From Bradyrhizobiaceae bacterium (GTDB taxonomy: Bacteria; Pseudomonadota; Alphaproteobacteria; Rhizobiales; Xanthobacteraceae), in assembly GCA_020853885.1 (NCBI GenBank), contig JADYXZ010000017.1:62001-126000 (forward strand): a stretch of 64,000 nucleotides of DNA, written 5' to 3'. The notes under the pieces were generated by a model, which was not told where the DNA came from, searched no databases, and saw only the letters and a program-made list of their open reading frames with translations. Below, piece by piece: positions 1 to 11,415 of the stretch; position 1 is the stretch's first letter, and every line of letters begins with the position of its first letter. The translations under genes were made by a program, and so were the position numbers.

Positions 1-1092
1 GCGCGCGAGCTGGACGCGACGATTGCAGGCGCGCAGGCAACGCTCTCCGCCTTCATGTTCGGGCTCGCCGCGAACCAGCTCGTGGTCGGTCCGATCTCCG
101 ACCGCGCCGGTCGCCGGCGCCCGCTCCTGGTCGGCCTCGCGATCTACTGCCTGACATCGATCGCCTGCGCGTTGGCGCCCAACATCGAGAGCCTGTGGGC
201 CGCGCGTCTCGTGCAGTCGATCGGCGCCTGCGCGGCGATCGTGATCGCGCGCGCGATTGTGCGCGATCTCTATCGCGGCGCGGAGGCCGCGCACTTTCTG
301 TCCATGCTTATGCTGGTGTTCGGCGTCGCCCCGGTTGTGGGCCCGCCGCTCGGCGCCTTTATCCTCGAACAGTCGAGCTGGCGGGGCATCTTCTGGTTCC
401 TGACCGGCTTTTCGTTGCTCGTCTTCATCGTGGTTTGGCGGGCGCTGCCGGAAACATTGCCGCCCGAACGCCGCTCCGCGACCGGCATTGCCGGCGCGCT
501 GGGCTCCTATTTCATGCTGCTTGGCGATCGCCGCTTTCTCGCGCCGACGCTCGCGGTCGATGCCATCTATGCCGGCCTGTTCGCGTTCATCCTGGCCGGC
601 CCGTTCGTGTTTATTGAATTGTACGGCCTGACCCCGCAGCAGTTCGGCATTGCGTTCAGCGTGAATGCGGTCGGATTGATGATGGCAACCCAGGTCAATG
701 CGCGTCTCGTCCGCCGCTACGGCCCCGCGCGCATGCTGACCGCCTCGATCATCGTCTATTTCTTCGGTGCGGCGATGCTGATGATCAGCGTGCTCACCGG
801 TTTCGGCGGTCTCGCGGGAATCCTTGTCTCGATCTTCATCTGCTTTTCCACCCTCGGCGCCGCGCCCAACAATGCGCTGGCGCTGGCGACGGAGCCCTTT
901 CCGCACGCAGCGGGCAGTGCGTCGGCCTTGTTCGGTTCGATCCAGTTCGGGGTCGGTGCGCTCGTCGGCGTGATTGTGGGCTTTATCCACGACGGCACGG
1001 CGTTGCCGATGGCGGCGATTTTCCTGGCCGCCGCTATCGGCGCGCTGATCGTCAATTTCGCATTGATGCCGCGCGCGCAGCCGGCGGTCTGA
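1..1092 (+). CDS. Bcr/CflA-family MFS drug exporter (5' end missing)
   Basis: An inner-membrane proton-driven efflux carrier of the major facilitator superfamily, drug resistance Bcr/CflA type. The frame is open from the first base of the window, so the N-terminus (helix 1 and its loop) lies outside. The visible part begins in helix 2, followed by the family signature QLVVGPISDRAGRRRPLL (loop 2-3 motif) and a run of about ten further hydrophobic helices, ending in PRAQPAV. A second SDR-like half and the usual total length near 400 residues fit a normal, intact gene cut only by the window edge. The substrate cannot be told from sequence. It converges with the IalB gene with no spacer, the two stop codons being adjacent. 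Confidence 0.88.
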   Translation, partial: ARELDATIAGAQATLSAFMFGLAANQLVVGPISDRAGRRRPLLVGLAIYCLTSIACALAPNIESLWAARLVQSIGACAAIVIARAIVRDLYRGAEAAHFLSMLMLVFGVAPVVGPPLGAFILEQSSWRGIFWFLTGFSLLVFIVVWRALPETLPPERRSATGIAGALGSYFMLLGDRRFLAPTLAVDAIYAGLFAFILAGPFVFIELYGLTPQQFGIAFSVNAVGLMMATQVNARLVRRYGPARMLTASIIVYFFGAAMLMISVLTGFGGLAGILVSIFICFSTLGAAPNNALALATEPFPHAAGSASALFGSIQFGVGALVGVIVGFIHDGTALPMAAIFLAAAIGALIVNFALMPRAQPAV

Positions 1093-1608
1093 TCAGGGCA
1101 GGCTGTCGTAGCCGGCACCGAATCCGGAGAGGCTCAGCGGTATGCCGATGCCTTCCTCCGGCGTCTGAAAGATGATGAAGGTGGCGAACTGTCCGGCCTT
1201 GAGCTGGCCGACGAGCTTGTCGTCCATCACCACCTCGGCGACGCAACCGTTCGGCAGGCAGCGCACGAAGCCGGCGCGGCCGATGTCGGCCTGATCGATT
1301 TTCAGGCCGAGGCCGGAGGGAAGCAGCACCCCGAGCGGCGCGAGCACGCGCATGAGCCGGCTCTTCCGGTCGGCGGTCTTCAGCACGATGACCGTCAATC
1401 CGACGTTCGGCCGGTCCTCGGCGGTGACGCTCTGGATCAGGGCGCACTGCTCGGACTGCGCGCCGGGAGGCGTGTCGCAACGAATCTGCCAATCGCCGTG
1501 CACGGATTTCACGACGCCCTGCGCCGACGCGGGAGCTGCGGGGAGCAGCAGCAGCGCGGCCACGGCTGCTCCGGTCAACCTCCATGCGCCAAGGCGCGAG
1601 CGCTGCAT
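1093..1608 (-). CDS. Invasion-associated locus B (IalB) family periplasmic protein
   Basis: A 171-residue exported protein of the IalB family, which is widespread in alphaproteobacteria and not restricted to pathogens; its biochemical role is unknown. Residues 1-30 form a signal peptide (Arg-rich start, hydrophobic core, ASAQ cleavage site). The mature part starts with the typical segment HGDWQIRC, and holds four cysteines (about 44, 55, 117 and 122) that could form the two disulfides usual in the family. I chose the ATG at 1608 because it puts the signal peptide at the very N-terminus; an upstream in-frame ATG at 1674 would add 22 residues rich in Arg and Gly that look untranslated. It is transcribed alone, convergent with the exporter. 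Confidence 0.82.
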   Translation of the reverse strand: MQRSRLGAWRLTGAAVAALLLLPAAPASAQGVVKSVHGDWQIRCDTPPGAQSEQCALIQSVTAEDRPNVGLTVIVLKTADRKSRLMRVLAPLGVLLPSGLGLKIDQADIGRAGFVRCLPNGCVAEVVMDDKLVGQLKAGQFATFIIFQTPEEGIGIPLSLSGFGAGYDSLP

Positions 1609-1980
1609 GAACCGCCTCCGGGCCGCGAATCGCTTGCGGCCGCAGCCGCAACCTGTCCAAGGACCCGCGTACAACGCTGTGGGTCCATGTCAAGATTGCG
1701 GCAGCGGCGGCGGATTTTCCGGGCTTGCTGCAGCCGCGCAGACGGCCGGCCGCGGCCGCCCGCGCGTTGCGGGCCTTGGGGAATTGTGGTTCATGGAGGC
1801 CGGTCCCTGAAGGGACCGTATCCGCCGGCTCGTCCGATCTGAACATGCGCGGCAACTCGCCGCCGTCGGCTTCGTTTCAGGAACGGGTTTGGGGTGTTAG
1901 CTTGCGTACAATAAAAAAAGATATCTGATCGCGGTTTGCGCCTTCCGGCGCCGGCGGTCTGGCGGAAAGAGAGCGAAGCG
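1609..1980. other. Divergent intergenic region between ialB and coxB
   Basis: A 372-bp gap holding the upstream regions of both ialB (minus) and the cytochrome oxidase operon (plus). I see no gene. It contains a perfect short hairpin at 1801-1818 (CGGTCCC-TGAA-GGGACCG), and an AT-rich patch around 1908-1926 with a TACAAT hexamer that could be a -10 element for coxB. No convincing partner -35 element is visible. A GGAAAGAGAG-like purine run just before 1981 serves as ribosome-binding site for coxB. Confidence 0.5.
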
Positions 1981-4483
<2,503 letters not shown>

Positions 4484-4509
4484 GGCCGGTCGAGCCGGTC
4501 GAGTTGCGG

Positions 4510-4530
4510 CCGGCGGGCATGTCCCGCCGG
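4510..4530 (+). terminator. Short GC hairpin between coxA and ctaB
   Basis: CCGGCGGG-CATGT-CCCGCCGG is a perfect 8-bp stem in the 85-bp gap after coxA, followed by TTGCCGTTCT rather than a clean T tract. It may attenuate or stabilise the coxBA message; it is not a strong intrinsic terminator. Confidence 0.35.
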
Positions 4531-4568
4531 TTGCCGTTCTGGCGGGGCGCCGCAGGAGTGACCCGAGC

Positions 4569-5501
4569 ATGTCGCTCGTGAACGATTCAGTTCTGGCCGA
4601 ACGCACGGTCCGCGCGGCGGAAGGCGCCGACTTCGCGGAGGTGCGCGACTATTTCGAGCTCTTGAAGCCGCGCGTGATGTCGCTTGTCGTCTTCACCGCG
4701 CTGGTCGGTCTCGTGCGCGCGCCCGCCGAGCTGCATCCGGTGCTCGCGTTCACCGCGCTCCTTTGCATCGCCGTCGGCGCCGGCGCTTCCGGCGCGCTCA
4801 ACATGTGGTGGGACGCCGATATCGACGCGCGCATGTCGCGCACGGCGAACCGCCCGATTCCCGCCGGCCGCATCGAGCCCGGCGAGGCGCTCTCCTTCGG
4901 CCTCGTGCTGGCGTCCGGCTCCGTGCTCATGCTCGGCCTGTTCGTGGGCCTGTTTGCGGCGGCGCTCCTCGCCTTCACGATTTTCTTCTACGTCGTGATC
5001 TACTCCATGTGGCTGAAGCGCTGGACGCCGCAGAACATCGTCATCGGCGGCGCGGCCGGCGCGTTCCCGCCGATGATCGGCTGGACCGCCGCGACCGGCA
5101 CGGTCGGCATCGAAAGCCTGCTTCTCTTCCTGATCATTTTCTTCTGGACGCCGCCGCATTTCTGGGCGCTCGCGCTCTTGAAGAAGGACGACTATGCGCG
5201 CGCGGGGGTGCCGATGCTGCCGGTGGTTGCCGGCGACGGCGAGACGCGGCGGCAGATCGTGCTCTACAGCCTGATCCTGGCGCCGCTCGGGGTCGCCCCG
5301 GCGCTGTTCGGTTATGCTGGCACGACGTACGGCGTGGCGTCGGCGTTGCTCGGCGGCGCATTCCTGCTTTCCGCCTTCGACGTCTGGCGCCGCGGGGAGG
5401 GCAAGGCCGCCGTTGCTGCCGCGCGCCGGCTGTTCGGCTTTTCCATTCTCTATCTCTTTCTTCTGTTTGCGATCCTGCTTGCCGAGCCGCTGATCGGGTG
5501 A
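4569..5501 (+). CDS. ctaB: Protoheme IX farnesyltransferase (haem O synthase)
   Basis: A UbiA-superfamily membrane prenyltransferase that adds the farnesyl group to haem B to give haem O, the precursor of the haem A needed by CoxA. 310 residues, about nine helices. The Mg-diphosphate binding motif is seen as N78-MWW-D82-ADI-D86 followed by the RTANRP segment, and the second conserved loop is [17 protein letters not shown]. The ATG at 4569 ([13 protein letters not shown]) is chosen because the larger upstream frame overlaps coxA and reads as low-complexity Arg-rich shadow. Its place between coxA and ctaG is typical. No ctaA (haem A synthase) is present in the window. Confidence 0.95.
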   Translation: MSLVNDSVLAERTVRAAEGADFAEVRDYFELLKPRVMSLVVFTALVGLVRAPAELHPVLAFTALLCIAVGAGASGALNMWWDADIDARMSRTANRPIPAGRIEPGEALSFGLVLASGSVLMLGLFVGLFAAALLAFTIFFYVVIYSMWLKRWTPQNIVIGGAAGAFPPMIGWTAATGTVGIESLLLFLIIFFWTPPHFWALALLKKDDYARAGVPMLPVVAGDGETRRQIVLYSLILAPLGVAPALFGYAGTTYGVASALLGGAFLLSAFDVWRRGEGKAAVAAARRLFGFSILYLFLLFAILLAEPLIG

Positions 5502-5504
5502 GCG

Positions 5505-5666
5505 ATGAACGACAAGCCCGAGGGCATCGTCCTGACCGAAGAGCAGCGCCGCCGCCGGCGGGCGCGCTCGATCGCGATTGCGCTCGTGCTCGCGGGACTT
5601 GCCATCCTTTTCTATGTGGTCACGATCGTGAAGATCGGGCCGCAGATACTGAACCGGCCGCTGTGA
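5505..5666 (+). CDS. CoxF-like small membrane protein of the oxidase operon
   Basis: A 53-residue gene fitted tightly between ctaB (3 bp upstream) and ctaG (7 bp downstream). It starts MNDKPEGIVLTEEQ, has an Arg run (RRRRRARS), then a single hydrophobic helix (about 23-44) and ends NRPL. This is the size, topology and place of the small CoxF-type proteins found between ctaB and ctaG in many rhizobial cox operons. Its role is not established; an assembly or stability function at the oxidase is inference. The Arg run before the helix predicts the N-terminus inside the cytoplasm. Easily missed by gene callers because of its length. Confidence 0.8.
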   Translation: MNDKPEGIVLTEEQRRRRRARSIAIALVLAGLAILFYVVTIVKIGPQILNRPL

Positions 5667-5673
5667 GAGACGC

Positions 5674-6297
5674 ATGAGCGGGACGAGAGACAGCGATCGC
5701 GATGCCGCCCGCGCCGAGGGCAGGGAGCTTGCGCGCCGCCATGTGCGCGTCGCTGCCGCCTGTGCCGTCTTCGTCGCCGCGATGGTCGGCGCCGCCTATG
5801 CCGCCGTTCCGCTCTACGACTGGTTCTGCCGCACCACGGGCTTCGGCGGCAGGCCGCTCGTCGCGAAAACGGCACCGGACAAGGCGAGCGATCGCCGTAT
5901 CACGGTTCGTTTCGACGCGAACGTGGCTGGCGGCCTGCCGTGGGACTTCGCGCCGGAGATCCGCGAAGTGGAAATCGCGATCGGCGAGACCAGGCTCGTC
6001 AACTACGCCGCAAGGAATCGCGCGCCGTCCGCGGCCGCCGGGACCGCGACCTACAATGTCAGCCCGCCCCAGGCCGGCGCCTATTTCAACAAGATGCAGT
6101 GCTTCTGCTTCACTGAGCAGAAGCTCGCCGGCGGCGAGCGCATGGAGATGCCAGTCGCCTTCTTCGTTGATCCGGCCATCCTGCAGGATCCCGAGCTCAA
6201 GTCGCTGAAAAGTATCACGCTTTCGTACACGTTCTTTCCGGTCCGGCAGGGTGCGGAGCCGGTCGCCGCGCGCGGCGACGGCAAGGCGCCGATGTGA
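5674..6297 (+). CDS. ctaG: Cytochrome c oxidase assembly protein CtaG (Cox11)
   Basis: Copper chaperone that delivers Cu to the CuB site of CoxA. 207 residues: a cytoplasmic N-terminus, one membrane anchor (about 25-48) ending AAVPLYDWFC, then a periplasmic immunoglobulin-like beta domain. The Cu ligands are the CFCF motif (Cys143 and Cys145 in KMQCFCFTEQ) together with Cys52 just after the helix. Length matches the family. It is the sixth gene counted from coxB and lies between the CoxF-like gene and coxC, a usual arrangement. Confidence 0.96.
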   Translation: MSGTRDSDRDAARAEGRELARRHVRVAAACAVFVAAMVGAAYAAVPLYDWFCRTTGFGGRPLVAKTAPDKASDRRITVRFDANVAGGLPWDFAPEIREVEIAIGETRLVNYAARNRAPSAAAGTATYNVSPPQAGAYFNKMQCFCFTEQKLAGGERMEMPVAFFVDPAILQDPELKSLKSITLSYTFFPVRQGAEPVAARGDGKAPM

Positions 6298-6391
6298 CGC
6301 GGGAAAACAGGAGGGGGCGAGGCTTGCGGGTCGGGCTTCGCCATGCTCTTGAATCGAGGAATAATTACAAGCAAGTCGACGGAGAATGAAA

Positions 6392-7246
6392 ATGGCCGAA
6401 GCGCACGCCAAGCACCACGATTATCACCTCGTGGATCCGAGTCCCTGGCCGCTGATCGGCGCAGTCTCCGCACTCCTGATCACCGCAGGCGGCGTCTATT
6501 GGGTCCGCGGCGGCACCTCGCTCATCGCCGTCGCCGGCATCATCCTGATGCTCTACGTGATGGTCTCCTGGTGGCGCGACGTCATCAACGAAGCGGAGCA
6601 TCAGGGCCACCACACCAAGGTGGTGCAATTGCATCTCCGCTACGGGATGATCCTCTTCATCGCGTCGGAAGTGATGTTCTTCGTCGCCTGGTTCTGGGCT
6701 TTCTTCGAGGTCGCGCTGAACCCGGACGACCCGGCGCAATATATGCGCGAGGCGCTGACCGGCGGACACTGGCCGCCGCAGCCGACCGAGGACGGCAGCT
6801 TCCGCTCGACATTCGATCCCTGGCACCTGCCGCTCCTGAACACGCTCATCCTGCTCACCTCGGGCACGACGGTGACCTGGGCGCACCACGCGCTCCTGGA
6901 GAACGACCGCAAGGGATTGATCCAGGGCCTCTGGCTCACCGTCATTCTCGGCTTCGCCTTCACCTGCGTGCAGGCCTACGAATACGCGCACGCGGCCTTC
7001 ACCTATAGCGGCCACATCTATGGCGCGACCTTCTTCATGGCGACGGGCTTCCACGGCGCCCACGTCATCATCGGCACGATCTTCCTCGCCGTCTGCCTCG
7101 TGCGCGCCTATCTTGGCCACTTCAAGCCGGACCACCATTTCGGCTTCGAGGCCGCGGCGTGGTACTGGCACTTCGTCGACGTCGTCTGGCTGTTCCTGTT
7201 CACGTTCATCTACGTGTGGGCCGCCGGCACGCCGGCCGCGCACTGA
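6392..7246 (+). CDS. coxC: Cytochrome c oxidase subunit III
   Basis: Subunit III of the aa3 oxidase, a seven-helix protein without redox centres that supports proton uptake and turnover stability. 284 residues, beginning MAEAHAKHHDYHLVDPSPWP, with the conserved helix segment SEVMFFVAWFWAFF, the loop GGHWPP, and the closing YWHFVDVVWLFLF. The ATG at 6392 is preceded by CGGAGAATGAAA; another ATG two codons earlier (6386) overlaps this Shine-Dalgarno region and is less likely. A 94-bp gap separates it from ctaG, so it may have its own promoter. Confidence 0.96.
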   Translation: MAEAHAKHHDYHLVDPSPWPLIGAVSALLITAGGVYWVRGGTSLIAVAGIILMLYVMVSWWRDVINEAEHQGHHTKVVQLHLRYGMILFIASEVMFFVAWFWAFFEVALNPDDPAQYMREALTGGHWPPQPTEDGSFRSTFDPWHLPLLNTLILLTSGTTVTWAHHALLENDRKGLIQGLWLTVILGFAFTCVQAYEYAHAAFTYSGHIYGATFFMATGFHGAHVIIGTIFLAVCLVRAYLGHFKPDHHFGFEAAAWYWHFVDVVWLFLFTFIYVWAAGTPAAH

Positions 7247-7253
7247 TTTGAAT

Positions 7254-7346
7254 CGTCATTGCCGGGCTTGACCCGGCAATCCATTCGGAGGCGCAGTACG
7301 TCGCTGCTGCAATATGGATGCCCGGGTCGAGCCCGGGCATGACGAG
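7254..7346. repeat. Paired intergenic palindromes after coxC
   Basis: Two short palindromes in opposite orientation: TCATTGCCGGGCTTGACCCGG near 7256 and CCCGGGTCGAGCCCGGGCA near 7321, flanked by the mirror-image words ATCCAT and ATGGAT. Elements of this TCATTGCCGGGCTTGACCC type are common between genes in Bradyrhizobium-like genomes. The outer arm comes within 8 bp of the DUF983 start codon. Confidence 0.75.
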
Positions 7347-7353
7347 CCAAGTT

Positions 7354-7743
7354 ATGGACCCAAAAGTATCCGACGGCCCCGCCGTCTCTCCCTACGTCGC
7401 CGGTCTGCGCGGGCGCTGTCCGCGCTGCGGCATGGGAAAGCTGTTTTCCGGCTATCTCGGCCTTGCGCCGCGCTGCACGAATTGCGGCCTCGACTATTCC
7501 TTCGCCGATTCCGGCGACGGACCGGCGGTGTTCGTCATGCTGATTGCCGGCTTCGTCGTCGTCATGTCGGCGCTCGTGACCGAAGTGCTCTGGCGCCCGC
7601 CGTACTGGGTGCACGCGGCGCTGTGGCTGCCCGCGATCGTCATCCTCTCGCTCGTCTTGCTGCGCCTCGCGAAGGGGCTCTTGATCACGCTGCAATATCA
7701 TCACAAGGCGGAGGAGGGGCGCCTCGACAGGGGCGCACCGTGA
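7354..7743 (+). CDS. DUF983 family membrane protein of the cox operon
   Basis: A 129-residue protein with an N-terminal zinc-ribbon-like segment of two CxxC pairs (CPRCGMGKLF and CTNCGLD) followed by two hydrophobic helices (about 55-77 and 83-105). DUF983 genes are regularly found between coxC and SURF1 in alphaproteobacteria, which suggests a part in oxidase biogenesis; no activity is known. I use the ATG at 7354 (MDPKVSDGPAVSP); an ATG at 7339 would add MTSQV and start inside the palindromic element. Its stop overlaps the SURF1 start (GTGA), showing translational coupling. Confidence 0.85.
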   Translation: MDPKVSDGPAVSPYVAGLRGRCPRCGMGKLFSGYLGLAPRCTNCGLDYSFADSGDGPAVFVMLIAGFVVVMSALVTEVLWRPPYWVHAALWLPAIVILSLVLLRLAKGLLITLQYHHKAEEGRLDRGAP

Positions 7744-8489
7744 GCCTCGCGCTCGCCCGCGCGCGCGGCCTCGTCCTGCCGGCGATCTTCGCCGCACTCG
7801 GGCTGGCCGTGCTCGTCGGCCTCGGCGTCTGGCAGCTCGAGCGCCTCGCCTGGAAGAACGATCTGATCGCCCGCATCGAGGCGCGGACAAAGGCGCCGGC
7901 CGCGGCGATCCCTGCCGAGAACGAATGGAGCGGCGTCAACGCCGGGCGCGACGAATATCGCCGCGTGAGGGCGAGCGGCGTCTTCCGCCACGATCGCGAA
8001 GTGCAGGTCTATACCGTGGTCTCAGAGGAGCCGGGCCGTCACGCCGGTCCGGGCTACTGGGTGCTGACGCCGCTCGAGTTGCCCTCCGGCGCGTTCGTCA
8101 TCGTCAATCGCGGCTTCGTTCCGCTCGACAAGCGGGAGCCAGCTTCGCGTCCGCAAGGCCAGGTGCCGGGGCAGGTGACCGTCACCGGCCTCCTGCGCAT
8201 GCCGGAAGAGGCGACGCTCTTCTCGCCCGCCAACGATCCCGCCCGCAACGCCTGGTATCGCCGCGATCCGGGCGAGATCGCCCGCGCGCTCGGCCTCGCG
8301 CGTGTCGCGCCGTTCATGATCGACGCCGACGCCGCGCCCAATCCCCGCGATTTGCCCGAGGGCGGCCGAACCCGCGTGCGCTTCTCCAACAACCACTTGC
8401 AATATGCGGTGACCTGGTTCGGCCTCGCGCTCGCGCTCGCCGGGGTGTTCGCAGTCTTTGCCTGGCAGCGGCTGAAAGAGGCGTCCTGA
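7740..8489 (+). CDS. SURF1 family cytochrome oxidase assembly protein
   Basis: SURF1/Shy1 protein, needed for inserting haem a3 in subunit I. 249 residues from a GTG start that overlaps the DUF983 stop (GTGA). It has one helix near each end (about 8-30 and 220-240) with a periplasmic domain between. Family words: GVWQLERLAWKNDLIARI after the first helix, GYWVLTPLELP, VIVNRGFVP, and the C-terminal NNHLQYAVTWFGLALAL. There is no ATG at a suitable place, so the GTG is the natural start. Last oxidase gene of the operon. Confidence 0.93.
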   Translation: MSLALARARGLVLPAIFAALGLAVLVGLGVWQLERLAWKNDLIARIEARTKAPAAAIPAENEWSGVNAGRDEYRRVRASGVFRHDREVQVYTVVSEEPGRHAGPGYWVLTPLELPSGAFVIVNRGFVPLDKREPASRPQGQVPGQVTVTGLLRMPEEATLFSPANDPARNAWYRRDPGEIARALGLARVAPFMIDADAAPNPRDLPEGGRTRVRFSNNHLQYAVTWFGLALALAGVFAVFAWQRLKEAS

Positions 8490-8498
8490 ACCAACCTT

Positions 8499-8618
8499 CA
8501 TGGTGAGGAGCCGCGCGAAGCGCGGCGTCTCGAACCATGCGGGCGGCCATTTTTTGACGGCGAATTCCTCCCTCATCCTTCGAGATGCGACCCTTCGGCT
8601 CGCCCCTCAGGATGAGGG
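8499..8618. repeat. Two intergenic palindromic elements upstream of thrC
   Basis: The first (8499-8539) runs from CATGGTGAGGAG through a GCGCGAAGCGC core to GTCTCGAACCATG. The second (8570-8618) runs from CCCTCATCCTTCGAGA to CGCCCCTCAGGATGAGGG. Both belong to the CCTCATCCTTCGAGA/CTCAGGATGAGG class seen again at 25.65-25.76 kb. They are bounded by the SURF1 stop and the thrC promoter region, so they could end or stabilise the cox message. I see nothing else in the 214-bp gap. Confidence 0.75.
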
Positions 8619-8703
8619 TATAAGCGCTTGGTTTATATCGATTTTTCGTAATCCTTGCCTCGGCCGCCCCCGCTCCCTAGGTTGGCCGCTCCCGAGGAAT
8701 TCC

Positions 8704-10119
8704 ATGCTCTACGTGTCCACCCGCGGCGAGGCGCCCGCGATCTCCTTTGCAGACGCGCTGCTAGCGGGCCTTGCCCGCGACGGCGGGCTCTACGTGCCCG
8801 AGCGCTGGCCGGCGCTTTCGCGCGACACGATCGCGGGGTTCCGCAACCGGCCCTATGCCGAGGTCGCCTTCGAGGTGATCGAGCCCTTCGTCGCCGGTTC
8901 CGTGAAGGACACCGAGCTCTCGCGCATGATCGCCGAAGCCTACGCCACCTTCGATCACCCGGCCGTCGCGCCGCTCGTGAAGCTCGGCGAGGGCGAGTAT
9001 CTCTGCGAGCTGTTCCACGGGCCGACGCTCGCCTTCAAGGACGTGGCGATGCAGTTGCTCGCGCGCCTGATGGATCACGTGCTTGCCGAACGCGAGGAGC
9101 GCGCAACCATCGTCGGCGCGACCTCCGGCGACACCGGTGGCGCTGCGGTCGAGGCGTTCCGCGGCCGCGAGCGCGTCGACATGATCATTCTCTTCCCGGA
9201 CGGCCGCGTTTCCGACGTGCAGCGCCGCATGATGACGACCGTGCCGGAAGCCAACATCCATGCGGTCGCGGTCGACGGCACCTTCGACGACTGCCAGGCG
9301 ATCGTGAAGGCGCTCTTCAACGATCATGCGTTCCGTGATCGCGTGAAGCTCTCCGGCGTCAACTCCATCAACTGGGCGCGGATCGCCGCGCAGGTGGTGT
9401 ATTATTTCACGTCCGCGTGCGCGCTCGGCGCGCCGGAGCAGGCCGTGCGCTTCGCCGTGCCCACCGGCAATTTCGGCGACGTCTTCGCGGGCTACGTCGC
9501 CAAGCAGATGGGCCTGCCGGTCGAGCGGCTCATCATCGCGACCAACGTCAACGACATCCTCGCCCGCACGCTCGCGACCGGCATCTACGAGCCGCACGGC
9601 GTGGTCGCCACCGCGTCGCCGGCCATGGACATCCAGGTGTCCTCGAACTTCGAGCGGCTGCTGTTCGAGGCGAACGGCCGCAATCCGCTCGCGGTGAAGG
9701 AGGCGATGCAGGAACTTGCCGCGAACAGGCGCTTCTCCCTTTCGCTGGAAGGGCTCGCCGCGATCCGCGGCTCGTTTTCCGCCGGGCGCGCCGACGAGGC
9801 GGAGACCGCCGCCGCCATCCGGTCCGTGCACCGCGAGAGCGGCTATGTGCTCGACCCGCACAGCGCCGTCGGCGTCGCCGTCGCGCGCAGGTTCAAGGCC
9901 GAAAGCAGCGCGCCGTTGATCGAGCTTGCCACCGCGCATCCGGCGAAGTTCCCCGAGGCGGTCGAAGCCGCGATCGGTGTCCGCCCCCAACTCCCCGCCC
10001 GTTTGGCCGATCTTCTCGATCGCCGCGAGCGCGTGACGAGCCTGCCGGCTAACGTGGAGACAGTGGCCCGTTTCGTGTCCGAGAGAAGCCGCGCTGCCGC
10101 GGCCGGAGCCAGCGTATGA
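8704..10119 (+). CDS. thrC: Threonine synthase
   Basis: PLP enzyme converting O-phosphohomoserine to threonine, the last step of threonine synthesis. 471 residues, the long form typical of alphaproteobacteria. It opens MLYVSTRGEAP, and the PLP lysine is Lys112 in HGPTLAFKDVAMQ; the phosphate-binding region GATSGDTGGAA and the segment VPTGNFGDVFAGYVAK follow. The ATG at 8704 sits after GAGGAATTCC, a strong ribosome site; longer upstream frames run through the palindromic repeats. It overlaps the M16 peptidase by ATGA, so the two are translated together, as in related genomes. Confidence 0.97.
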   Translation: MLYVSTRGEAPAISFADALLAGLARDGGLYVPERWPALSRDTIAGFRNRPYAEVAFEVIEPFVAGSVKDTELSRMIAEAYATFDHPAVAPLVKLGEGEYLCELFHGPTLAFKDVAMQLLARLMDHVLAEREERATIVGATSGDTGGAAVEAFRGRERVDMIILFPDGRVSDVQRRMMTTVPEANIHAVAVDGTFDDCQAIVKALFNDHAFRDRVKLSGVNSINWARIAAQVVYYFTSACALGAPEQAVRFAVPTGNFGDVFAGYVAKQMGLPVERLIIATNVNDILARTLATGIYEPHGVVATASPAMDIQVSSNFERLLFEANGRNPLAVKEAMQELAANRRFSLSLEGLAAIRGSFSAGRADEAETAAAIRSVHRESGYVLDPHSAVGVAVARRFKAESSAPLIELATAHPAKFPEAVEAAIGVRPQLPARLADLLDRRERVTSLPANVETVARFVSERSRAAAAGASV

Positions 10120-11387
10120 GTACGACCGTCGAGAAACTTCCGAGCGGCCTTACGGTCGTCACCGACCGCATGGATCATTTGCGCACGGCCTCGCTCGGCG
10201 TCTGGGTCGGTGCTGGCTCGCGCAACGAGGAGCCGCACGAGAACGGCATCGCGCATTTCCTCGAGCACATGGCGTTCAAGGGCACGCGCCGCCGCACCGC
10301 GCGGCAGATCGTCGAGGAGATCGAGGCGGTCGGCGGCGACCTCAATGCGGCGACAAGCCTTGAGAACACCGGCTACTATGCGCGCGTGCTCGGCAGCGAC
10401 ATGCCGCTCGCGCTCGACATCCTGACCGACATTCTGACCGACTCCGTCTTCGACGCCGGCGAGCTCGCGCGCGAGCAGGGCGTGATCCTGCAGGAGATCG
10501 GCGCCGCCAACGACACACCCGACGACTTCGTCTTCGATCTGTTTCAGGCGCGCGCTTTCCCCGATCAGCCGGTCGGTCGGCCGATCCTCGGCACGCCGCA
10601 GTCGGTACGGTCCTTCACGCCCGACAGCCTGCGCGCCTATCTCGGCAAGCATTACCGGGCGCCGCATATGATCGTTTCCGCTGCGGGCGACATCGATCAT
10701 GCGAGGATCGTGGACACGGTGGGCGCGCGGCTTGCCGGATTGCCGATCGATGCCGGCAAGGCCGCACCGAAAGCGCGCTATGCCGGCGGCCTCGAGATCA
10801 GCGTGCGCCCGATCGAGCAGGTCCATCTCGTGCTCGGCTTTCAGGGCTGCTCCTACCGGGCGCCGGAATATTTCGCCATGCAGGTCTTTGCCGGCGTGCT
10901 CGGCGGCGGCGCGTCCTCGCGGCTCTTCCAGGAAGTGCGCGAGAAGCGCGGCCTCTGCTACACGATCTTCGCCGCGCACCAGCCGTTCTTCGACACCGGC
11001 ATCTTCTCGATCTATGCCGGCACCGACCCGAAGGATGCGCGCGACCTCATGGCCGTGGTCGTGGACGAGATCGCCGATACGGTCGATACCGCGAGCGAGG
11101 CAGAGATCGCCCGCGTGAAATCCATGATGAAGGTGAGCCTCCTCGGCGTGCTGGAAAGCTCGTCCGCCCGCGCCGATCAGCTTGCGCGGCAGGTTCTCGC
11201 CTTCGGGCGTCCGATCCCGCTCGACGAGCTTGCCGCGAAGATCGACGCCGTGACCGTCGATGACGTGCGCGCCGCGGGCCGCTCGCTCATCACCGGCGGC
11301 CGCCCGACCTTCGCCGGCCTCGGCCCGGCCGGCGGTCTTGAATCGGCCGCCGGGATTGCCGAGAATTTGCAACGCCGGGCCGCGTGA
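10116..11387 (+). CDS. M16 family zinc peptidase (processing-peptidase-like)
   Basis: A pitrilysin-family metallopeptidase of 423 residues, similar to mitochondrial processing peptidase beta subunits. The inverted zinc motif is HFLEH (His47, Glu50, His51) in AHFLEHMAFKGT; a downstream glutamate in ENTGYYARVLGSD region would complete the site. The C-terminal half holds the usual GGGASSRLFQEVREKRGLCY segment. No signal peptide is visible, so it is probably cytoplasmic. Its physiological substrate is unknown. Start ATG overlaps the thrC stop. Confidence 0.93.
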   Translation: MSTTVEKLPSGLTVVTDRMDHLRTASLGVWVGAGSRNEEPHENGIAHFLEHMAFKGTRRRTARQIVEEIEAVGGDLNAATSLENTGYYARVLGSDMPLALDILTDILTDSVFDAGELAREQGVILQEIGAANDTPDDFVFDLFQARAFPDQPVGRPILGTPQSVRSFTPDSLRAYLGKHYRAPHMIVSAAGDIDHARIVDTVGARLAGLPIDAGKAAPKARYAGGLEISVRPIEQVHLVLGFQGCSYRAPEYFAMQVFAGVLGGGASSRLFQEVREKRGLCYTIFAAHQPFFDTGIFSIYAGTDPKDARDLMAVVVDEIADTVDTASEAEIARVKSMMKVSLLGVLESSSARADQLARQVLAFGRPIPLDELAAKIDAVTVDDVRAAGRSLITGGRPTFAGLGPAGGLESAAGIAENLQRRAA

Positions 11388-11415
11388 CCCGGCGCTGGCC
11401 GGTCCCGCGCATCGC

